64,000 nucleotides of DNA from Clostridium aminobutyricum (GTDB lineage Bacteria; Bacillota; Clostridia; Peptostreptococcales; Anaerovoracaceae): contig NZ_JAFJZZ010000010.1 in assembly GCF_017255415.1 (NCBI RefSeq), positions 1 to 64,000 on the forward strand. Direction: 5' to 3'. A program made the translations under genes and the position numbers. Position 1 is the first letter of the stretch, and every line of letters starts with the position of its first letter. Positions 17,756-26,812 of this stretch are shown one piece after another. A model generated the notes under the pieces. That model did not search any database and was not told the origin of the DNA. It worked only from the letters and a program-made list of their open reading frames with translations.

Positions 17756-17763
17756 TTTAATCA

Positions 17764-18144
17764 CTATACGTATGCAATGGTTTCGATTTCCACAAGAACA
17801 TCCTTTGGAAGTCTTGCAACTTCTACAGCGGAGCGGGAAGGATAAGCCCCTTCACCAAAGTAATTGGCATAGATGGCATTCATTTTGGCGAAGTCATTCA
17901 TATCTTTGATAAATACGGTTGTTTTTAATACTTTATCGAAGGAACTTCCGGCTTCTTCAAGGATTGCTTGAATATTCTTAAAAACTTGTTCAGTCTGTTC
18001 CTCAATGGTTGTACCAACAATTTCACCCGTTGCAGGATGTAAAGGAATCTGACCTGAAGTAAAAATTAAATTCCCGAAAATATTCCCCTGTGAATAAGGC
18101 CCGATCGCAGCAGGAGCTGCTGTTGTACTGACAATCTTTCTCAT
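17764..18144 (-). CDS. ridA: RidA family 2-iminobutanoate/2-iminopropanoate deaminase
   Basis: 126 residues, typical RidA/YjgF size. Signature IGPYSQG near residues 14-20, [12 protein letters not shown], and the conserved Arg in [21 protein letters not shown]. RidA hydrolyses reactive enamine/imine intermediates released by PLP enzymes such as threonine dehydratase; ilvA lies in this window, though not adjacent. GGGAGG precedes the ATG. Confidence 0.95.
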   Translation of the reverse strand: MRKIVSTTAAPAAIGPYSQGNIFGNLIFTSGQIPLHPATGEIVGTTIEEQTEQVFKNIQAILEEAGSSFDKVLKTTVFIKDMNDFAKMNAIYANYFGEGAYPSRSAVEVARLPKDVLVEIETIAYV

Positions 18145-18354
18145 TACGATTTCCTCCCAATATTATAGCTTGTATAAATTTTTAAATAAAAAACAAGCAA
18201 AATGCAGATAAAAAGTTTATCTACTTTCCATTATATAAAGAAGGGCTGGAAGATTCAAGAAAAACGTTTCAGTTAATGATGTCTTATCGATGAAATGCTT
18301 CTATTCATATTGACCGGGATGGATATTTTAATAAGCGAGGAGAATTCAGATAAA

Positions 18355-18933
18355 ATGAAAGAAATGAAAATTCTAGAAAAAAAGAACAACAAAAAGGCGC
18401 AGATAAAACCTTTATTTTCACACAGCATTTATCTGATTGGATTTATGGGCTGCGGGAAATCAACAGTGGCATCCTATCTAAGCGATTTGCTTGTTTTGGA
18501 TATGGTTGAATTGGATGAGCTGCTTGCAGAAAAAGAAGGGTTGAGCATTGCGGATATTTTTTCCCAATACGGAGAAGAGTATTTTAGAGATCAAGAGAGC
18601 AAGCTGATTATGGACCTGGAAGGGGTAACGCAACGCATTGTCTCGTGCGGCGGCGGTGCCGTACTCAGAGAAGCCAATGTAAAAAGCATGAAGCAAAACG
18701 GACGAGTTGTTTTGCTGACCGCATCCCCGCAGACTATTTATGAAAGGGTAAAAAATACGGCAGAACGTCCTCTTTTAAATGACAATATGAGTGTAGAACA
18801 TATTTCCGAGCTAATTGAGAGAAGACGTGAGAAATACGAACGAGCAGCAGACCTTGTTGTGACAACCGATGACAAATCGATTCCTGAAATTTGTCAGGAG
18901 ATCATGGATAAAATGACTGAGCTGGAAGGTTAA
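18355..18933 (+). CDS. aroK: Shikimate kinase
   Basis: Phosphorylates shikimate at C3 using ATP. P-loop GFMGCGKST, the shikimate-binding Asp in ELDELLAEKEG and the RDQES arginine, CGGGAVLR, and the LID segment AERPLLND. 192 residues from the start at 18355, which follows CGAGGAG (18336-18342) with a rather long 12-nt gap. In-frame starts at 18295 and 18319 lack ribosome binding sites. The ~25-residue basic N-terminal extension before the kinase fold is longer than usual. Confidence 0.93.
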   Translation: MKEMKILEKKNNKKAQIKPLFSHSIYLIGFMGCGKSTVASYLSDLLVLDMVELDELLAEKEGLSIADIFSQYGEEYFRDQESKLIMDLEGVTQRIVSCGGGAVLREANVKSMKQNGRVVLLTASPQTIYERVKNTAERPLLNDNMSVEHISELIERRREKYERAADLVVTTDDKSIPEICQEIMDKMTELEG

Positions 18934-18986
18934 CAGTTGGATTATAGAACAATAAGAGAAAGAGGACTGAGGGATAGGAGGATTTC

Positions 18987-19403
18987 ATGATAACTTATCG
19001 GGAACATATTACAGTGGAAGAATACAGCAGATTAAGAGAGGCTGTAGGCTGGCATAAATTGGACGAGAAACAGGCTGAAAGGAGCCTTCAACATTCTTTT
19101 TATTTGATTGCTGCGTATGAGGAAAACAGGGCGATCGCGTCTGCCAGGGTAATCAGTGATAGCGGCTATATGGCGTTGATTGCGGACGTTATGGTGGCTC
19201 CCGACTATCAGCGAAAAGGGATCGGCACGGAGATGCTGGAGAGAATCATGAAACACCTAGAAAGTTCTATTTCAGAGGAAGAAATCTTAATGATCAATTT
19301 AATGTCCGTTCCGGGTAGAGAAAAATTCTACAGTAAGTTCGGATTTGTGGAACGGCCGAATGAGACAATGGGTGCCGGCATGGTGAAGTGGCTTCATGTG
19401 TAA
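18987..19403 (+). CDS. GNAT acetyltransferase
   Basis: 138-residue single-domain GNAT. The acetyl-CoA loop is VAPDYQRKGIGTEMLERIM, and FYSKFGFVERP lies near the C-terminus. The layout resembles small GNAT proteins of unknown substrate. AGGAGG precedes the ATG. It lies between aroK and aroD and may be co-transcribed with them; no link to the shikimate pathway is implied. Confidence 0.85.
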   Translation: MITYREHITVEEYSRLREAVGWHKLDEKQAERSLQHSFYLIAAYEENRAIASARVISDSGYMALIADVMVAPDYQRKGIGTEMLERIMKHLESSISEEEILMINLMSVPGREKFYSKFGFVERPNETMGAGMVKWLHV

Positions 19404-19446
19404 CCTTTAAAAGGGAGAAACAATAAATCCAATAAAGAGAGTGTGA

Positions 19447-20220
19447 ATGAATATGAACATAGTACAGGTAAGAAATATCAAGCTTGGTGAAGGGTTGCCT
19501 AAGATTTGTGTGCCGATTGTGGGGAGTACAAAAGAAGAAATCTTGCAGCAAGCGGAAGAAATCGTAAAGTTGGACATAGACATCATCGAATGGAGAGCAG
19601 ATTGGTTTGACGGCGTGTTTGACGCTGAAGCAGTGCACGAAGTTCTTTGTGCATTAAGAAAGCTTCTTGAGGAAACTCCTCTTTTGTTTACTTTCAGGAC
19701 AGCAAAGGAAGGCGGGGAGAAAGAGATTTCTTCAAGTGACTATTTAGACCTGAACAGGAAGGTGGCGGGAACAACGCTGGCCGACCTGATCGACGTGGAG
19801 GCTTTCTTTGAAGAGGAGACGGTCAGAACATTGATAAAACTCGCTCACGAAAAAGGGGTGAAAGTCGTTGCATCGAATCACGATTTTGAGAAGACCCCCG
19901 TTAAAGAAGAAATTATAAACAGGCTAAGGAAAATGCAGGAGTTAGGCGCAGATCTACCGAAGCTAGCGGTTATGCCTCAATGTAAGCAAGATGTTTTAAC
20001 TTTGCTTTCAGCCACCTTAGAGATGCATGAAAAGTATGCGGACAGGCCGATCATTACCATGTCGATGGCAGATGACGGAGCGATCAGCCGGATGGTGGGA
20101 GAAATTTTCGGGTCTGCACTGACGTTTGGTTCAGCGAAAAAAGCTTCTGCACCCGGCCAGTGGGAAGTCAGTGAGCTAAAGCAGGTTCTGGAAATCATTC
20201 ATAATCGATTAAAGGGATAA
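19447..20220 (+). CDS. aroD: Type I 3-dehydroquinate dehydratase
   Basis: Third step of the shikimate pathway. 257 residues, class I (Schiff base) enzyme. Visible residues: EWRADWFD, FTFRTAKEGGE, catalytic His in VVASNHDFEKTP, Schiff-base Lys in LPKLAVMPQ, and SAPGQWEVSEL near the end. The ribosome binding site is weak, and ATG at 19447 or 19453 is possible. It converges on the aro operon, with a shared terminator between them. Confidence 0.95.
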   Translation: MNMNIVQVRNIKLGEGLPKICVPIVGSTKEEILQQAEEIVKLDIDIIEWRADWFDGVFDAEAVHEVLCALRKLLEETPLLFTFRTAKEGGEKEISSSDYLDLNRKVAGTTLADLIDVEAFFEEETVRTLIKLAHEKGVKVVASNHDFEKTPVKEEIINRLRKMQELGADLPKLAVMPQCKQDVLTLLSATLEMHEKYADRPIITMSMADDGAISRMVGEIFGSALTFGSAKKASAPGQWEVSELKQVLEIIHNRLKG

Positions 20221-20224
20221 ATAT

Positions 20225-20320
20225 AAAAAGACTAGCATTGAGCTGACCTCCCAAAAGTTAGATTTTTAGGTCTACCTTTTGGGGATCAGTTCACGATTCA
20301 ATCGTCGCTAGTCTTTTTTT
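20225..20320. terminator. Large bidirectional terminator with IS3-like inner palindrome
   Basis: Outer 12-bp stem AAAAAGACTAGC (20225-20236) / GCTAGTCTTTTT (20307-20318), with T runs on both strands. Inside, 20239-20293 is an imperfect inverted repeat starting TGAGCTGACCTCCCAAAAG and ending CTTTTGGGGATCAGTTCA. A small hairpin CGATT-C-AATCG follows at 20294-20304. It separates convergent aroD (+) and aroE (-) and can terminate both. Confidence 0.8.
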
Positions 20321-20433
20321 ATAACAGAAATAAAGCGGAAGACCCATGAAACAGCCATAAATCATTGGTGGTGTAAATGAACTGTAAATTTCAATGGGCT
20401 GCCGTCTTTATGAACTGTAGCGATTACAAATGC

Positions 20434-21237
20434 TTATAAGGAGGCCCTAAGCTCCTCAATGATCTGTTCGTTCTTTGTACTCCACCCATCCTGTCCGGTA
20501 AAGTATTTTGCGGCTTCGGTAGCTTGAGCAACCAGCATGGAGAGTCCGTTTGCATGAGGAATTCCCAGATCTTTTGCCTGCTTTAGAAGTGTCGTATAAT
20601 ACGGATTGTATACGACATCAAATACGCCGGAGCAAAGAGGAAAGTCTCTGAGATCAATCAAGGAACCGCCCACATTGGGAAACATGCCGATGGGGGTTGT
20701 GTTTATGACGATTTCCACATCCCTGTGAAGGGATAAGTTTTCGTAGTTGGTGGTAGTGCAGGAAATCGCCTGACCCCTTGCAATAAAGGTATCTTTCTTA
20801 TCGGCTGAGATTTTTCTCGATCCGATGATGACTTCCTTTGCACCGCTGTCAAGAACGGCTTTTAAAATCGTTTTGCAGGTTCCGCCGTCACCGAGAATTA
20901 ATATTTTTTTGCCCTCAAACGTAATATGTGCCATTGCTGCGGCCTGCAGAAAACCGATATAATCCGTATTGGTACCGCAAAGGCGGCCTTCCGGATCAAA
21001 GTACAACGTATTGACTGCTCCGATCTCCTGTGCAAGGGGAGAAACATAGTCGCAATAGGGAATAACGGTTTCCTTGTAGGGAATTGTTACATTCAGCCCG
21101 TCAAATTTTCTTTCTTTCAGAAACCGATCTAACTCTTCTACGGTTAGCGGAATCAGTTCGTACGAATATGCTTTCAGTTTTTCATGTATTATTTTGGAAT
21201 AGCTGTGACCCAGCTTCGCTCCGATTAATCCGAACAT
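20434..21237 (-). CDS. aroE: Shikimate dehydrogenase
   Basis: NADPH-dependent reduction of 3-dehydroshikimate. 267 residues. N-terminal GAKLGHSYSKIIH (shikimate-binding Ser pair), catalytic Lys in NVTIPYKETVIPY, Asn/Asp in GAVNTLYF and GTNTDYIGF, nucleotide loop ILGDGGTCKT. The start at 21237 is only 4 nt past the pheA stop, with GAGGT inside the pheA end; an open 53-codon extension overlapping pheA is not expected to be translated. It is the last gene of the - strand aro operon. Confidence 0.95.
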   Translation of the reverse strand: MFGLIGAKLGHSYSKIIHEKLKAYSYELIPLTVEELDRFLKERKFDGLNVTIPYKETVIPYCDYVSPLAQEIGAVNTLYFDPEGRLCGTNTDYIGFLQAAAMAHITFEGKKILILGDGGTCKTILKAVLDSGAKEVIIGSRKISADKKDTFIARGQAISCTTTNYENLSLHRDVEIVINTTPIGMFPNVGGSLIDLRDFPLCSGVFDVVYNPYYTTLLKQAKDLGIPHANGLSMLVAQATEAAKYFTGQDGWSTKNEQIIEELRASL

Positions 21238-21241
21238 GATG

Positions 21242-22381
21242 TTAAACCTCGATGTAGCTTCCCAGGAATACGAATAATTCCGGTTCTTGTTCCAGTTCAC
21301 AAAGGAGACTGATGACCTCCGACGAATATAAAGACGCTTCCATGTCGAAGTAAAACATGAACTCGAAGTCGCTTCCCGGAATCGGCCTGGATTCAAGTTT
21401 CGTTAAATTCAGACCTAAAGCAGAAAATTTAGCGATCATATGGTATAACGATAAGGGACGATGCGGTACAGATAACATCAAACTTAATTTATTGGAACCC
21501 GGATAGATTTCAAGATTCTTGGAAATACAGATAAAACGAGTATAGTTGTTATCACTGATTTGAATGTCTTCTGTCAAGATATCAAGCTGATATAATCCCG
21601 CACAGTTCTTAGAAGAAATGGCAGCGACATCGTGGCGGTGGCTGTTGGCCACTAGTTCTGCAGCCATTGCTGTATTTTCGCATACTGTGACCTTTACGTC
21701 TTTTAAGCCCTTCAGAAACTCAGCGCATTGACCGATGGCCTGCTCGTGAGAATAAATTTCCCTGATGTCGGAAAGTTTCGTACCGGGCTTTACAAGGAGA
21801 GCATGAGAAATTCGAAGCTTGATACCACGGGCAATATGGAAATTGTAATTTTTCATTAAATCATAGACTTCACCCACCGAACCGAAAGAACTGTTTTCAA
21901 TAGGAAGAACACCATACTGGCAAAGTCCTTTTTCTACTGCATTGAACACATCCTTCCAACTGTTAAAATACATGATGCTGGGGAACTCAAACAGCTTGTC
22001 GGTTGCGATCTGAGAATAAGCGCCGGGAATGCCTTGACAAGCAACCACCGCTTTTTTCGGAAATAGATTCGGCGTTTCTGCCAGAGCAGTTTCGATCCTC
22101 TTTTTCAACTCCGTTTCAGGATGTAAGAATCTGGTTTGATAGGAACGGCTGAGATCAAAAACGGTGTTAAATAGGATTCGGACATAGCCTTCCAGCTCTT
22201 CGCCGGACTGATCGGAAACTCTGGTGAGGATATCTTTTTCTCTTGCAGAATTCAAGACAGCGGAATTAGAGCCCAACTTTTCTTCTGCGATTTTCTTGAC
22301 TACTTGCATTCGCTGAGTGAATAAGTCCACCACCTGTGTATCGATCGCATCAATTTCTTTTCTCAATTCTTCTAAATTCAT
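21242..22381 (-). CDS. pheA: Bifunctional chorismate mutase / prephenate dehydratase
   Basis: P-protein, 379 residues. Residues ~1-85 are an AroQ-type chorismate mutase (LEELRKEIDAIDTQVVDLF); ~110-290 are prephenate dehydratase with the catalytic motif NYTRF; the rest is an ACT domain with the ESRPIPG element that binds phenylalanine. It converts chorismate to phenylpyruvate. The start at 22381 follows AAAGGA; an upstream ATG adds 12 residues without a ribosome binding site. It is followed closely by aroE. Confidence 0.95.
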   Translation of the reverse strand: MNLEELRKEIDAIDTQVVDLFTQRMQVVKKIAEEKLGSNSAVLNSAREKDILTRVSDQSGEELEGYVRILFNTVFDLSRSYQTRFLHPETELKKRIETALAETPNLFPKKAVVACQGIPGAYSQIATDKLFEFPSIMYFNSWKDVFNAVEKGLCQYGVLPIENSSFGSVGEVYDLMKNYNFHIARGIKLRISHALLVKPGTKLSDIREIYSHEQAIGQCAEFLKGLKDVKVTVCENTAMAAELVANSHRHDVAAISSKNCAGLYQLDILTEDIQISDNNYTRFICISKNLEIYPGSNKLSLMLSVPHRPLSLYHMIAKFSALGLNLTKLESRPIPGSDFEFMFYFDMEASLYSSEVISLLCELEQEPELFVFLGSYIEV

Positions 22382-22425
22382 TTTTAATAATCCTTTCTTG
22401 TGACGATATGTTAGCATTTATGAAT

Positions 22426-23550
22426 TCATCTCCCTTTCGGAGTTCCATTCAAAAATAAATCCAGCAATCCGATCGCTGTAGCTGCTTCTACAACAGGCAC
22501 TGCACGAAGAACAACGCAAGGATCGTGTCTTCCTACTATTTCCAGTTGTTCATCGGTGCGCTTGCTTAAGCTTACAGAATCTTGTTTTTTTGAGATGGAA
22601 GGAGTGGGTTTAAAGGCCAATCTGCAGATAATCGGCATGCCGGAGGATATACCGCCCAGGATGCCGCCATGGTGATTGGTTTTTGTTTTAACCGTATTTC
22701 CATCCATATAAAATGCATCATTATTGACAGAACCGCGAAGTTTTGTGCTTTCAAATCCTGCACCGAATTCGACTCCTTTGACAGCCGGAATGCCGAAATA
22801 AATGGAGGATAGAAATCCCTCGATGCCGTCATACATCGGACCGCCGATTCCAACAGGAAGGCCTAAAGCACAGCATTCCACGACTCCGCCTACAGAATCC
22901 CCTTCCGCCATAGCGGATTGGATAACTTCTTTCATCTTCTCTCCTTGGATTTCATCTAATACCGGGAAATCACTGTTTTTCAGCGCATTTAAAGAAGATA
23001 CGGCGATGTTTACCGGATCAAAAGGGGTATCATGCACCTTTTCAATGGAAGAAATGTGAGCACCAATTTGTATTCCGTGCTCCTCTAAAAGCTGCAAGGC
23101 AATCGCACCTGCAATGCAAAGAGGGGCGGTGAGCCTAGCCGAGAATGGACCGCCGCCGGCCATATTGACCGACTTTCCGAATTTAACCGAAGCGGTATAA
23201 TCTGCATGAGCCGGGCGGGGGATATCACGATGCTTGCCGTAATCTTGTGATCTCGTATTGGTATTTTCTATAATAATGGTCAGAGGCTCTCCGGTGGTTT
23301 TGCCGCCATCAAGTCCCGCTTGAACGATTGGTTTATCCGCTTCCTTGCGAGGCGTCGCATAGATGCTGTTGCCAGGCGCTCTTCGCGCAAGAAATGCTTC
23401 CATTTTGTTAAAATCTATAGCAACACCTGCCGGAAGTCCCCGCAGGGTCACTCCTATAAAGGGCTCATGAGAGCCGCCGAATATCGTCACGCTGAGGTTG
23501 CGGCCAAAAGTGGAAGCAACGCTATGGGTGTGCTGATTTACATTAGACAA
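22426..23550 (-). CDS. aroC: Chorismate synthase
   Basis: Converts EPSP to chorismate with reduced FMN. 374 residues. Motifs: FGGSHEPFIG, RRAPGNSIYATPRKE, RPAHADYTASVKFG, and GRHDPCVVLRAVPVVEA near the C-terminus. The AGGAGG site ends at 23562, where it overlaps an in-frame GTG, so that codon cannot be served by it. TTG at 23550, 11 nt downstream of the site, is the better start and overlaps the aroA stop by 8 bp. Confidence 0.93.
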   Translation of the reverse strand: MSNVNQHTHSVASTFGRNLSVTIFGGSHEPFIGVTLRGLPAGVAIDFNKMEAFLARRAPGNSIYATPRKEADKPIVQAGLDGGKTTGEPLTIIIENTNTRSQDYGKHRDIPRPAHADYTASVKFGKSVNMAGGGPFSARLTAPLCIAGAIALQLLEEHGIQIGAHISSIEKVHDTPFDPVNIAVSSLNALKNSDFPVLDEIQGEKMKEVIQSAMAEGDSVGGVVECCALGLPVGIGGPMYDGIEGFLSSIYFGIPAVKGVEFGAGFESTKLRGSVNNDAFYMDGNTVKTKTNHHGGILGGISSGMPIICRLAFKPTPSISKKQDSVSLSKRTDEQLEIVGRHDPCVVLRAVPVVEAATAIGLLDLFLNGTPKGR

Positions 23551-24826
23551 GTTGGTATTCACCTCCTAAAGATGCAAAATCTTCAAAAAATGTCGGATAC
23601 GATTTGTTCACTGCTTCCGCACCGTTTATGATGACCGGTTCTTCGCACAGGATGGAAGCGATCGCCATGGACATCACCATTCGATGATCGTTGTAACCAC
23701 TCACCCGGCCGCCTTTCAATGTTCCTGTCCCCCGGATAATTAATCCATCGGGCAGTTCGGTCACATCCGCGCCAAGGATCTGCAAACAATCTGCCACAGC
23801 CAGTAATCGGTCACTTTCTTTGATTCGTAATCTGCCGGCATTGATAATGCGGGTGGTCCCCTTATGAGAAGCGGCTAATACGGATAAGATCGGAACCAAA
23901 TCCGGAATATTAGAGGCATCGATGATGTGCTCCTCGGTGTCTGAAATGCTACGGTTCTTTTCGGTCGTTACAGCAGTCGGCTCGAGTTTTACCTTATGGT
24001 GATAGCTTTTTACGATATCCACAACAGCCTTATCTCCCTGGAACGAATCTTGAATTATATTTTCACACCGAAGTGCACCGCCTAGAGCACCGGCGACTAC
24101 CCAAAATGCTGCATTCGACCAATCGCCCTCGGCCGTTACTTCTTTTGGGGCCCGGTATGATTGATTCCCTCTGATGTCAAAGGTATAGGCTTTTTTATCT
24201 TCGATGGAAGGTTCTTTCTTTATTTGTACATCAATGTGAATGCCAAAGGTCTCTAAAACCTTTAACGTGAGAATCACATAATCTACGGATTCCAATTTGG
24301 ACGTGATAATGATTTTACTATCTTCTTCTAATAATGGCAGGGCGAATAACAAGCCTGTGATATATTGGGAACTCACATTTCCTGCTAATCTAAATTCACC
24401 GCCTCGAAGCCTGCCGCTGACGGTATAGATTTCGCGTGTTTCTTTCTCACCTGAAAAAGCAGGTGAGATAATCTGCTTTTCAAAGGTACAGCCGTGTGCT
24501 TCCATTTCTTCTTTCAGCGGAGAAAGCGGACGCTCCGGAAGTCTGCCTGACCCAAGGAAAACAGCCTTTTCTTTCAGCACCATTGCGATGGGCAGCAGAA
24601 AGCGCAAGGTTGAACCGCTCTCTTGGCAGTTCAGAATCGGCACTTCATCGTTCAATGACGATAAACAGTCTGATGTGGCCTTCAAATCTTCATTGGTATT
24701 TTTAATATGCACCATGCAAGGCTCTTTACAAAGAGCTGACGCAATTAAAAGCCGATGTGCATGGGATTTTGAGGTGATGGAATGAATCGTGCCGGATAAG
24801 GGCCTTGGATTTATTTTTACATTCAT
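23543..24826 (-). CDS. aroA: 3-phosphoshikimate 1-carboxyvinyltransferase (EPSP synthase)
   Basis: 427 residues. Condenses shikimate-3-phosphate with PEP. Motifs: SKSHAHRLLIASAL, QESGSTLRFLLPIA (PEP-binding loop), RPLSPLKEEM, RLRIKESDRLLAV and YNDHRMVMSMAIA. The loop reads ESGSTLRF rather than the common NAGTA..R form, as seen in a subset of Firmicute enzymes. It is in the middle of the aro operon, and its end overlaps the aroC start. Confidence 0.94.
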   Translation of the reverse strand: MNVKINPRPLSGTIHSITSKSHAHRLLIASALCKEPCMVHIKNTNEDLKATSDCLSSLNDEVPILNCQESGSTLRFLLPIAMVLKEKAVFLGSGRLPERPLSPLKEEMEAHGCTFEKQIISPAFSGEKETREIYTVSGRLRGGEFRLAGNVSSQYITGLLFALPLLEEDSKIIITSKLESVDYVILTLKVLETFGIHIDVQIKKEPSIEDKKAYTFDIRGNQSYRAPKEVTAEGDWSNAAFWVVAGALGGALRCENIIQDSFQGDKAVVDIVKSYHHKVKLEPTAVTTEKNRSISDTEEHIIDASNIPDLVPILSVLAASHKGTTRIINAGRLRIKESDRLLAVADCLQILGADVTELPDGLIIRGTGTLKGGRVSGYNDHRMVMSMAIASILCEEPVIINGAEAVNKSYPTFFEDFASLGGEYQLV

Positions 24827-24844
24827 ACTATTTCCCTATTCCTA

Positions 24845-25909
24845 TTATTCAGATAAACCTTGAGCAATAAAGTGTTCCAGTTCCGATATCTTTGTTTTTT
24901 GGAGATAACATTCTCCTATGACCGAAGGAAGCACCAATGTGATCTCTTGACCGGAACGCTTTTTGTCGTTGAGCGCAACGGCGGCCAGTTCTTTGGCCGT
25001 ATACGGACAGTGAAGCGGATAGCGATATTTTTTTAAACTTTCTTCGATTGCCGGGGCACAGTTTTCTTTGGAATAGCCAAGCTTAAAAGCGGCTCTTGCG
25101 GCAATCAGCATACCGATCGCTACCGCATGACCATGCGAGATAGTATAATGGCTGCATTTTTCAATCGCGTGACCGACCGTATGGCCAAAATTCAAGAGCT
25201 GCCTGCGACCGGTTTCTTTTTCATCTTCTTCTACCACCTCACTTTTTATACGAACACAGTGAGCGGTGATTTGCTCTAAGACCGAATCGGAGAAAATGTC
25301 TTCCTGCGCAATAAAATCAAACAAAACAGAATCAACAATAGCGCCATATTTGATGGCTTCGGAAATACCGTCAAGCATCAAATCGTAGGAGAGGCTTTTA
25401 AACGTATCGCAGTCACAGAGAACCAAAGAGGGCTGCCAGAAGGCACCGACTAAGTTTTTCCCGCTTTCCAGATTGACTCCTGTCTTACCGCCTACGGACG
25501 AATCGACCGCGGCGAGTAAAGTGGTAGGAATCTGAATAAACGGAATTCCTCTGAGATAGCTGGCGGCCGCAAAGCCCGCCATGTCTCCTGTCACTCCGCC
25601 TCCAAGCGCAACGACGGCATCGGTACGGGTCAGATTCTCACTCGCCATATACTCTAAAATCTGAGAATAAGTCGTCACGTTCTTTGACAGTTCTCCATGG
25701 GCAAAAACATATTGGCAGAGTTCAAAACCCTCTTCCTTTAGGGAAGCGTGCAAAGGTTCGGCATAAAGCTTCGCCACGGTGTCATCCGTGATGATGCACA
25801 GTTTACAAGGCTTTAGAACGTTTGCTATCCATTTTCCGGCATCTTTTAATAGATTCCTGCCGATGAGTACTTCGTAGTTTCGAGATGCATTAATTTGTAT
25901 GTGTTTCAT
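24845..25909 (-). CDS. aroB: 3-dehydroquinate synthase
   Basis: 354 residues. Cyclises DAHP to 3-dehydroquinate using NAD+ and a divalent metal. Motifs: VVALGGGVTGDMAGFAAAS, PTTLLAAVDSSVGGKTGVN, GISEAIKYGAI and the metal-binding histidines in NFGHTVGHAIE and SHGHAVAIGM. AAGGAG precedes the ATG. It lies between tyrA and aroA. Confidence 0.96.
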   Translation of the reverse strand: MKHIQINASRNYEVLIGRNLLKDAGKWIANVLKPCKLCIITDDTVAKLYAEPLHASLKEEGFELCQYVFAHGELSKNVTTYSQILEYMASENLTRTDAVVALGGGVTGDMAGFAAASYLRGIPFIQIPTTLLAAVDSSVGGKTGVNLESGKNLVGAFWQPSLVLCDCDTFKSLSYDLMLDGISEAIKYGAIVDSVLFDFIAQEDIFSDSVLEQITAHCVRIKSEVVEEDEKETGRRQLLNFGHTVGHAIEKCSHYTISHGHAVAIGMLIAARAAFKLGYSKENCAPAIEESLKKYRYPLHCPYTAKELAAVALNDKKRSGQEITLVLPSVIGECYLQKTKISELEHFIAQGLSE

Positions 25910-25930
25910 ATCTACTCCTTCGGTTTGTGA

Positions 25931-26794
25931 TTAGAACTTTTCGCCGTCGATTAACGCTTTTCTTTCGCGACCTTCCTTTAATAATTCTCTTAGGGAAGGC
26001 GCATCCTTTGATTTGAGAGCGTTGCTGTATTCCGTCAATCGATTGATGATGCCATCAATTTCCTCTTCTAAGAATTCGGAGTTGTCGAGAAACAATTCGG
26101 TCCACATGTCTTCATTCAGCGTTGCGACCCTCGTCATATCCTTGTAGCTCCCTGCTGAGAACCCCTTATGCTCCAACGCGGAAGGGCTCTTGATATAGGC
26201 ACTGGACACTACGTGAGCGAGCTGAGAAGTAAAAGCGATGACTCGATCGTGTTCTTCAGGAGAGGCAATCTGGGTATTGGTAAAACCAATCTGCATGCAA
26301 AGCAGTTTAATTTTCTGTACCACTTCAATTTGCGTACCGGTTGCCGGAGTGAGAATCATCGAAGCATTGTTAAACAGCGCTTTTTTGGAATGGGTAAACC
26401 CTCCGTGAGCGACCCCGGCCATCGGATGACCGCCCATGAAAAGAAATCCTTTTTCTTTGGCAAGAGGTTCTAATGAAGCGCATACTACTGCTTTTACACC
26501 GCTGCAATCCATTACGATAGCCCCTTTTTTTATCTGGTCACAATGGGCATGAACATAGTCAATGGTGGCCTGTGGATATAATGCAATGATTAATAAATCA
26601 CAATCCGGGAGAATTTCTTCTGTCAGCGGTTCGTCGATGGCCCCCACTAAAATCGCCTTTTTGATAACCGTTTCCTGGAGGTCATAGCCATATATTGTAT
26701 GGGGCGTGTTTTGTTTCAATGCCTTCGCCATGGAACCGCCGATAAGGCCAAGACCGATAATTCCTATATTCATGGGCGTTTCAAGATTTTTCAT
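25931..26794 (-). CDS. tyrA: Prephenate dehydrogenase
   Basis: 287 residues. Oxidises prephenate to 4-hydroxyphenylpyruvate. Dinucleotide loop GIIGLGLIGGSMAKAL at the N-terminus, GGHPMAGVAHGGF as the active-site His segment, and the helical C-terminal domain with GFSAGSYKDMTRVA. It has no C-terminal ACT domain, unlike the longer B. subtilis TyrA, so feedback control at this enzyme may be weaker. The start at 26794 follows TAGGAG. Confidence 0.93.
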   Translation of the reverse strand: MKNLETPMNIGIIGLGLIGGSMAKALKQNTPHTIYGYDLQETVIKKAILVGAIDEPLTEEILPDCDLLIIALYPQATIDYVHAHCDQIKKGAIVMDCSGVKAVVCASLEPLAKEKGFLFMGGHPMAGVAHGGFTHSKKALFNNASMILTPATGTQIEVVQKIKLLCMQIGFTNTQIASPEEHDRVIAFTSQLAHVVSSAYIKSPSALEHKGFSAGSYKDMTRVATLNEDMWTELFLDNSEFLEEEIDGIINRLTEYSNALKSKDAPSLRELLKEGRERKALIDGEKF

Positions 26795-26812
26795 ATAAAT
26801 TCTCCTACTCTA

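Noticed and set aside
20225-20320. A complete insertion sequence
   Set aside because: Only end-like inverted repeats are present; there is no transposase open frame anywhere near.
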